DNA of 64,000 bases from Streptomyces sp. B3I8 (lineage in GTDB: Bacteria; Actinomycetota; Actinomycetes; Streptomycetales; Streptomycetaceae). The stretch covers positions 2,555,501 to 2,619,500 of the forward strand of contig NZ_JAUSYN010000002.1 of NCBI RefSeq assembly GCF_030816915.1, given 5' to 3'. Below, piece after piece: positions 61,498 through 64,000 of the stretch. The notes beneath the pieces were generated by a model, which saw only the letters and a list, made by a program, of their open reading frames with translations, was not told the DNA's origin and did no database searches. The position numbers and the translations under genes were made by a program. The stretch's first letter is position 1. Each line of letters starts with the position of its first letter.

Positions 61498-62985
61498 TCA
61501 GCCGATCTCCTCGAGCGCCGGTTCGCGGCGGGCGGTGACCTCGGGGCGGCGGGCCTTGAGCACGGCCCAGCCGATGCCGAGGGCGACGGCCCAGACGGCC
61601 ATCACGTAGAGACAGATCCTGGAGTCCTTGTCGTAGGCGATCAGGCCGGTGACGAAGAGCAGGAACGCGATGGCGACGTAGGAGAACACCGCGCCGCCCG
61701 GCGCCGGGAAGGAGGAGGCGGGCAGCCGGCCGGCGTCCACGGCCCGGCGGTAGCGGACGTGGCTGACGAGGATCATCAGCCAGGTCCAGATGCCGGCGGC
61801 GGTGGCGACGGAGGTGACGTAGCCGAACGCCTTCTCCGGAACGACGTAGTTGAGGACCACGCCGATGGCCATGAAGGCGGTCGAGACGGTGATGCCGAGG
61901 GCGGGGGTGCGGGTGGCGGACAGCCGCTGGAAGACGCGGGGGGCCTCGCCGTTGTCGGCGAGGGTGCGCAGCATGCGGCCGGTGGAATACATGCCGGAGT
62001 TGCAGGAGGACAGCGCGGCGGTGAGAACGACGAAGTTGACGATGCCGGCGCCGGCCGGGATGCCGATGACCGCGAACGCCTTCACGAAGGGGCTGACGCC
62101 TTCCCCGAACTCGGTCCACTTCACCACGGAGAGGATGACGGCGAGGGCGCCGACGTAGAACAGGGCGATGCGCCAGGGCAGGGTGTTGATCGCCTTGGGG
62201 AGCGTCTTCTCCGGGTTCTCCGACTCACCCGCGGTGACGCCGACCAGCTCGACGGCGAGGTAGGCGAACATCACGCCCTGCAGGGTCATCAGGGAGGAGC
62301 CGATGCCCTTGGGGAAGAAGCCGTCGTACTCCCAGAGGTTGGAGACGGCGGCGGTGTCGCCGGCGGAGCTGAAGCCGAAGGTGAGCACGCCCACGCCGAT
62401 CACGATCATGCCGATGAGCGCGGTGACCTTCACCATCGAGAACCAGAACTCGATCTCGCCGAACAGTTTGACCGAGATCAGGTTGGCCACGAACAGGACG
62501 ACGAGGAAGACCAGGGCCGTCACCCACTGGGGGATCTGGGGCCACCAGTAGTTGACGTAGATGGCGGCGGCGGTCAGCTCGGCCATGCCGGTGACCACCC
62601 ACATCAGCCAGTACGTCCAGCCGGTGAAGTAGCCGAAGAAGGGGCCCAGGAATTCGCGGGCGTAATCGGCGAAGGAGCCGGAGACGGGGCGGTAGAGGAG
62701 GAGTTCGCCCAGGGCCCGCATGATGAAGAAGATGATCGCGCCGGCGAGCGCGTACATCAGGATGAGGCTGGGGCCGGCCTTCTCGATGTTGGCGCCGGCC
62801 TTGAGGAAGAGACCGACGCCGATCGCTCCGCCGATGGCGATCATCTGGACCTGGCGGCTGCCGAGTCCGCGCTCGTAGCCCTCCTCGGGGGCGCCGCCGG
62901 GTGCCGCCCCCGCTGCCGCCGCTGTCGTCGCGTCGCGACTGCGATCACCTTCGCCGTGGCTCTTGTCGACCTGCGCGGAAGTCAT
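61498..62985 (-). CDS. Amino-acid permease (APC superfamily)
   Basis: 495 aa, 12 membrane helices. APC signature IAIGGAIGVGLFLKAGANIEKAGP, GELLLYRPVSGSFADYAREFLGP, and the mid-protein GVTAGESENPEKTLPKAI. It resembles the GABA/basic amino acid permeases. ATG at 62985 with AAGGG upstream. The adjacent hairpin separates it from mec. Confidence 0.92.
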   Translation of the reverse strand: MTSAQVDKSHGEGDRSRDATTAAAAGAAPGGAPEEGYERGLGSRQVQMIAIGGAIGVGLFLKAGANIEKAGPSLILMYALAGAIIFFIMRALGELLLYRPVSGSFADYAREFLGPFFGYFTGWTYWLMWVVTGMAELTAAAIYVNYWWPQIPQWVTALVFLVVLFVANLISVKLFGEIEFWFSMVKVTALIGMIVIGVGVLTFGFSSAGDTAAVSNLWEYDGFFPKGIGSSLMTLQGVMFAYLAVELVGVTAGESENPEKTLPKAINTLPWRIALFYVGALAVILSVVKWTEFGEGVSPFVKAFAVIGIPAGAGIVNFVVLTAALSSCNSGMYSTGRMLRTLADNGEAPRVFQRLSATRTPALGITVSTAFMAIGVVLNYVVPEKAFGYVTSVATAAGIWTWLMILVSHVRYRRAVDAGRLPASSFPAPGGAVFSYVAIAFLLFVTGLIAYDKDSRICLYVMAVWAVALGIGWAVLKARRPEVTARREPALEEIG

Positions 62986-63316
62986 GTGTGGTGCGCCCTT
63001 TCTCCATGTCGATCTCGGCCTGGCGTCGGCCGTGGTCGGTTCTCGATCCCCCCGGATGCGATGGAGCGGTGCCGTGCCGGCGGTCGGCCGGGCGGCTGCG
63101 CCCCCGGCGGGCGTGGGTGTGCCTGCCGGGCGGTCGTGAAGATCTATCACGGTTGCGATTGTGATCGAGCAGGGCGGATGTGGCGCGGCGCACAGGGAGA
63201 ACGGGCGTAAGGGAAGCGGAGCGGGCGAAACGGGCGCACGCGTTGACGTGATCGTTATCCGGATTTGAGGCGCCGCTGAGCGAACGGAGGGTGGCCGGCG
63301 GGGGCGGGGGGAACGC
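62986..63316. other. Intergenic region between permease and DUF2017
   Basis: 331 bases. It contains ATCAC-N10-GTGAT (near 63142-63161) and a palindromic ATCCGGAT near 63257. No gene is visible; permease control elements may lie here. Confidence 0.5.
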
Positions 63317-63919
63317 TTACGGGAGCAGCGTCGTGACCAGGGTTTCCTGGAGGCCGCCGAGCCACAGGTAGGCCATCACCATCGGCTTGCGGGGGTCCTC
63401 GTCGGAGAGGTGGTAGAGCAGGTCCGCGTCGTCCTCGTCCGTGATCTCCAGCCGCGCCCCGATCGCCAGCCGCAGATCGTTGAGCGCGCGCAGCCACTGC
63501 TGCGACTCGCCCGGCGTCAGCTCCAGCACCGCCCGTCCCTCGGCGACCGTCAACCGGTCGAGCGTCCGCACGACCACCAGCGCGTTGTCCCGCTTGCCCG
63601 CCCGCAGGTCGTTCTCGGTGAACCGGCGGAACTCCGACGAGTACGCCCGTCGCTCCTCCGCCGCGGCGGCCGAGGCCGGCTCGCCCTCCGGGTCGGAGTA
63701 GGCGTCCGGGAAGAGCCGCTTGAGCACGGGGTCGGACGGCGGCTCGCTCGGTCCCTCGGCGAACAGTTCGGCGAGCGGGTCCGCCGAGTCGTCCTCGGCC
63801 GGACCGGGCCCGATCAGTTCCAGGAGCTGGACCGCCAGCGACCGGATGATGGAGATCTCGACCTCGTCGAGCGCGACGGTCGCGCCGCCGCCGGGGAGCG
63901 GTTCGAAGTGTCCGGGCAT
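63317..63919 (-). CDS. DUF2017-family protein
   Basis: 200 aa. Helical, with an N-terminal DEVEISIIRSLAVQLLELIG, an acidic middle, and DALRLAIGARLEI-type helices ending LGGLQETLVTTLLP. In actinobacteria it usually follows clpS, whose gene may lie just beyond the window end. ATG at 63919. Function unknown. Confidence 0.85.
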   Translation of the reverse strand: MPGHFEPLPGGGATVALDEVEISIIRSLAVQLLELIGPGPAEDDSADPLAELFAEGPSEPPSDPVLKRLFPDAYSDPEGEPASAAAAEERRAYSSEFRRFTENDLRAGKRDNALVVVRTLDRLTVAEGRAVLELTPGESQQWLRALNDLRLAIGARLEITDEDDADLLYHLSDEDPRKPMVMAYLWLGGLQETLVTTLLP

Positions 63920-64000
63920 GGAGTCCGTCAGGGTCCGTTCACTGGAGCGTGTCGTCAGGGCGGGGAGGGGGAGACGCGGGAGAGTCAGGGAGCGCGCTAC

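Noticed and set aside
63920..64000. clpS gene expected upstream of DUF2017
   Set aside because: The remaining 81 bases contain no readable ClpS C-terminus, so it cannot be claimed within the window.

Overview
The window is chromosomal DNA of a Streptomyces or close relative. The evidence is the very high G+C, third-position G/C bias, frequent GTG/TTG starts behind GGAGG-type ribosome sites, rare TTA (bldA) codons, DasR-like operators, XRE/DUF397/RsbW-like clusters, and Streptomyces-type families (DUF445, DUF2017, DUF1707, GlxA, secreted SGNH hydrolases). No replication origin, rRNA or CRISPR array is visible. One tRNA (Leu, anticodon TAG) is present.

Layout. 0.1-4.7 kb: ordinary metabolic and regulatory genes (DUF3592, cyclase, LysR, quinone oxidoreductase-like, TetR). 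4.7-9.8 kb: a polymorphic-toxin locus, with a large carrier protein, a C-terminal toxin module separated from it by a +1 frameshift, an Imm49-like immunity gene and a DEDDh-type exonuclease. It is bracketed by two direct copies of a ~170-bp palindrome-containing repeat. 10.0-15.1 kb: a tightly overlapping four-gene operon (methyltransferase; HEPN-STAND NTPase-FGE fusion; small OB-like protein; protein with a C-terminal membrane hairpin) that looks like an undescribed or little-described conflict system. 15.2-21.2 kb: a second, restriction-modification-like island (Vsr convergent with C5 methyltransferase, SNF2-type helicase, ParB-fold protein, HNH/zinc-ribbon protein). 21.4-26.1 kb: accessory regulators (coiled-coil HTH, RsbW-like ATPase, XRE/DUF5753 plus DUF397, DUF6247 pair, winged helix). 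26.1-34.7 kb: degenerate DNA, cupin, SGNH hydrolase, YqeY, two SMI1/KNR4 paralogues, flavin monooxygenase, hydrolase, VOC protein, secreted protein, and a deleted relic of the DUF6247 partner gene.

34.9-51.6 kb: mostly core-like membrane, stress and cell-wall genes (PhzF, CPBP protease, DUF2267, Hsp20, GlxA regulator, MFS transporter, DUF445, second SGNH hydrolase, DUF1707, a large class A penicillin-binding protein, Bcp). 51.8-64 kb: DUF3618, GroES-like protein, an HNH endonuclease with four N-terminal repeats, tRNA-Leu, rdgB, a membrane-anchored MazF-like protein, an MBL-fold hydrolase, N-acetylglucosamine-type PTS genes with three DasR-like sites, rph, and the CysM-CysO-Mec cysteine-synthesis module preceded by a cysteine-ending leader peptide, then an amino-acid permease and DUF2017.

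The core blocks work as familiar units: DasR-controlled GlcNAc uptake, protein-carrier cysteine synthesis, nucleotide and RNA housekeeping. The 4.7-21.2 kb stretch is a defence/conflict island and is where new biology is most likely. All functional statements are read from motifs; no database search was possible.
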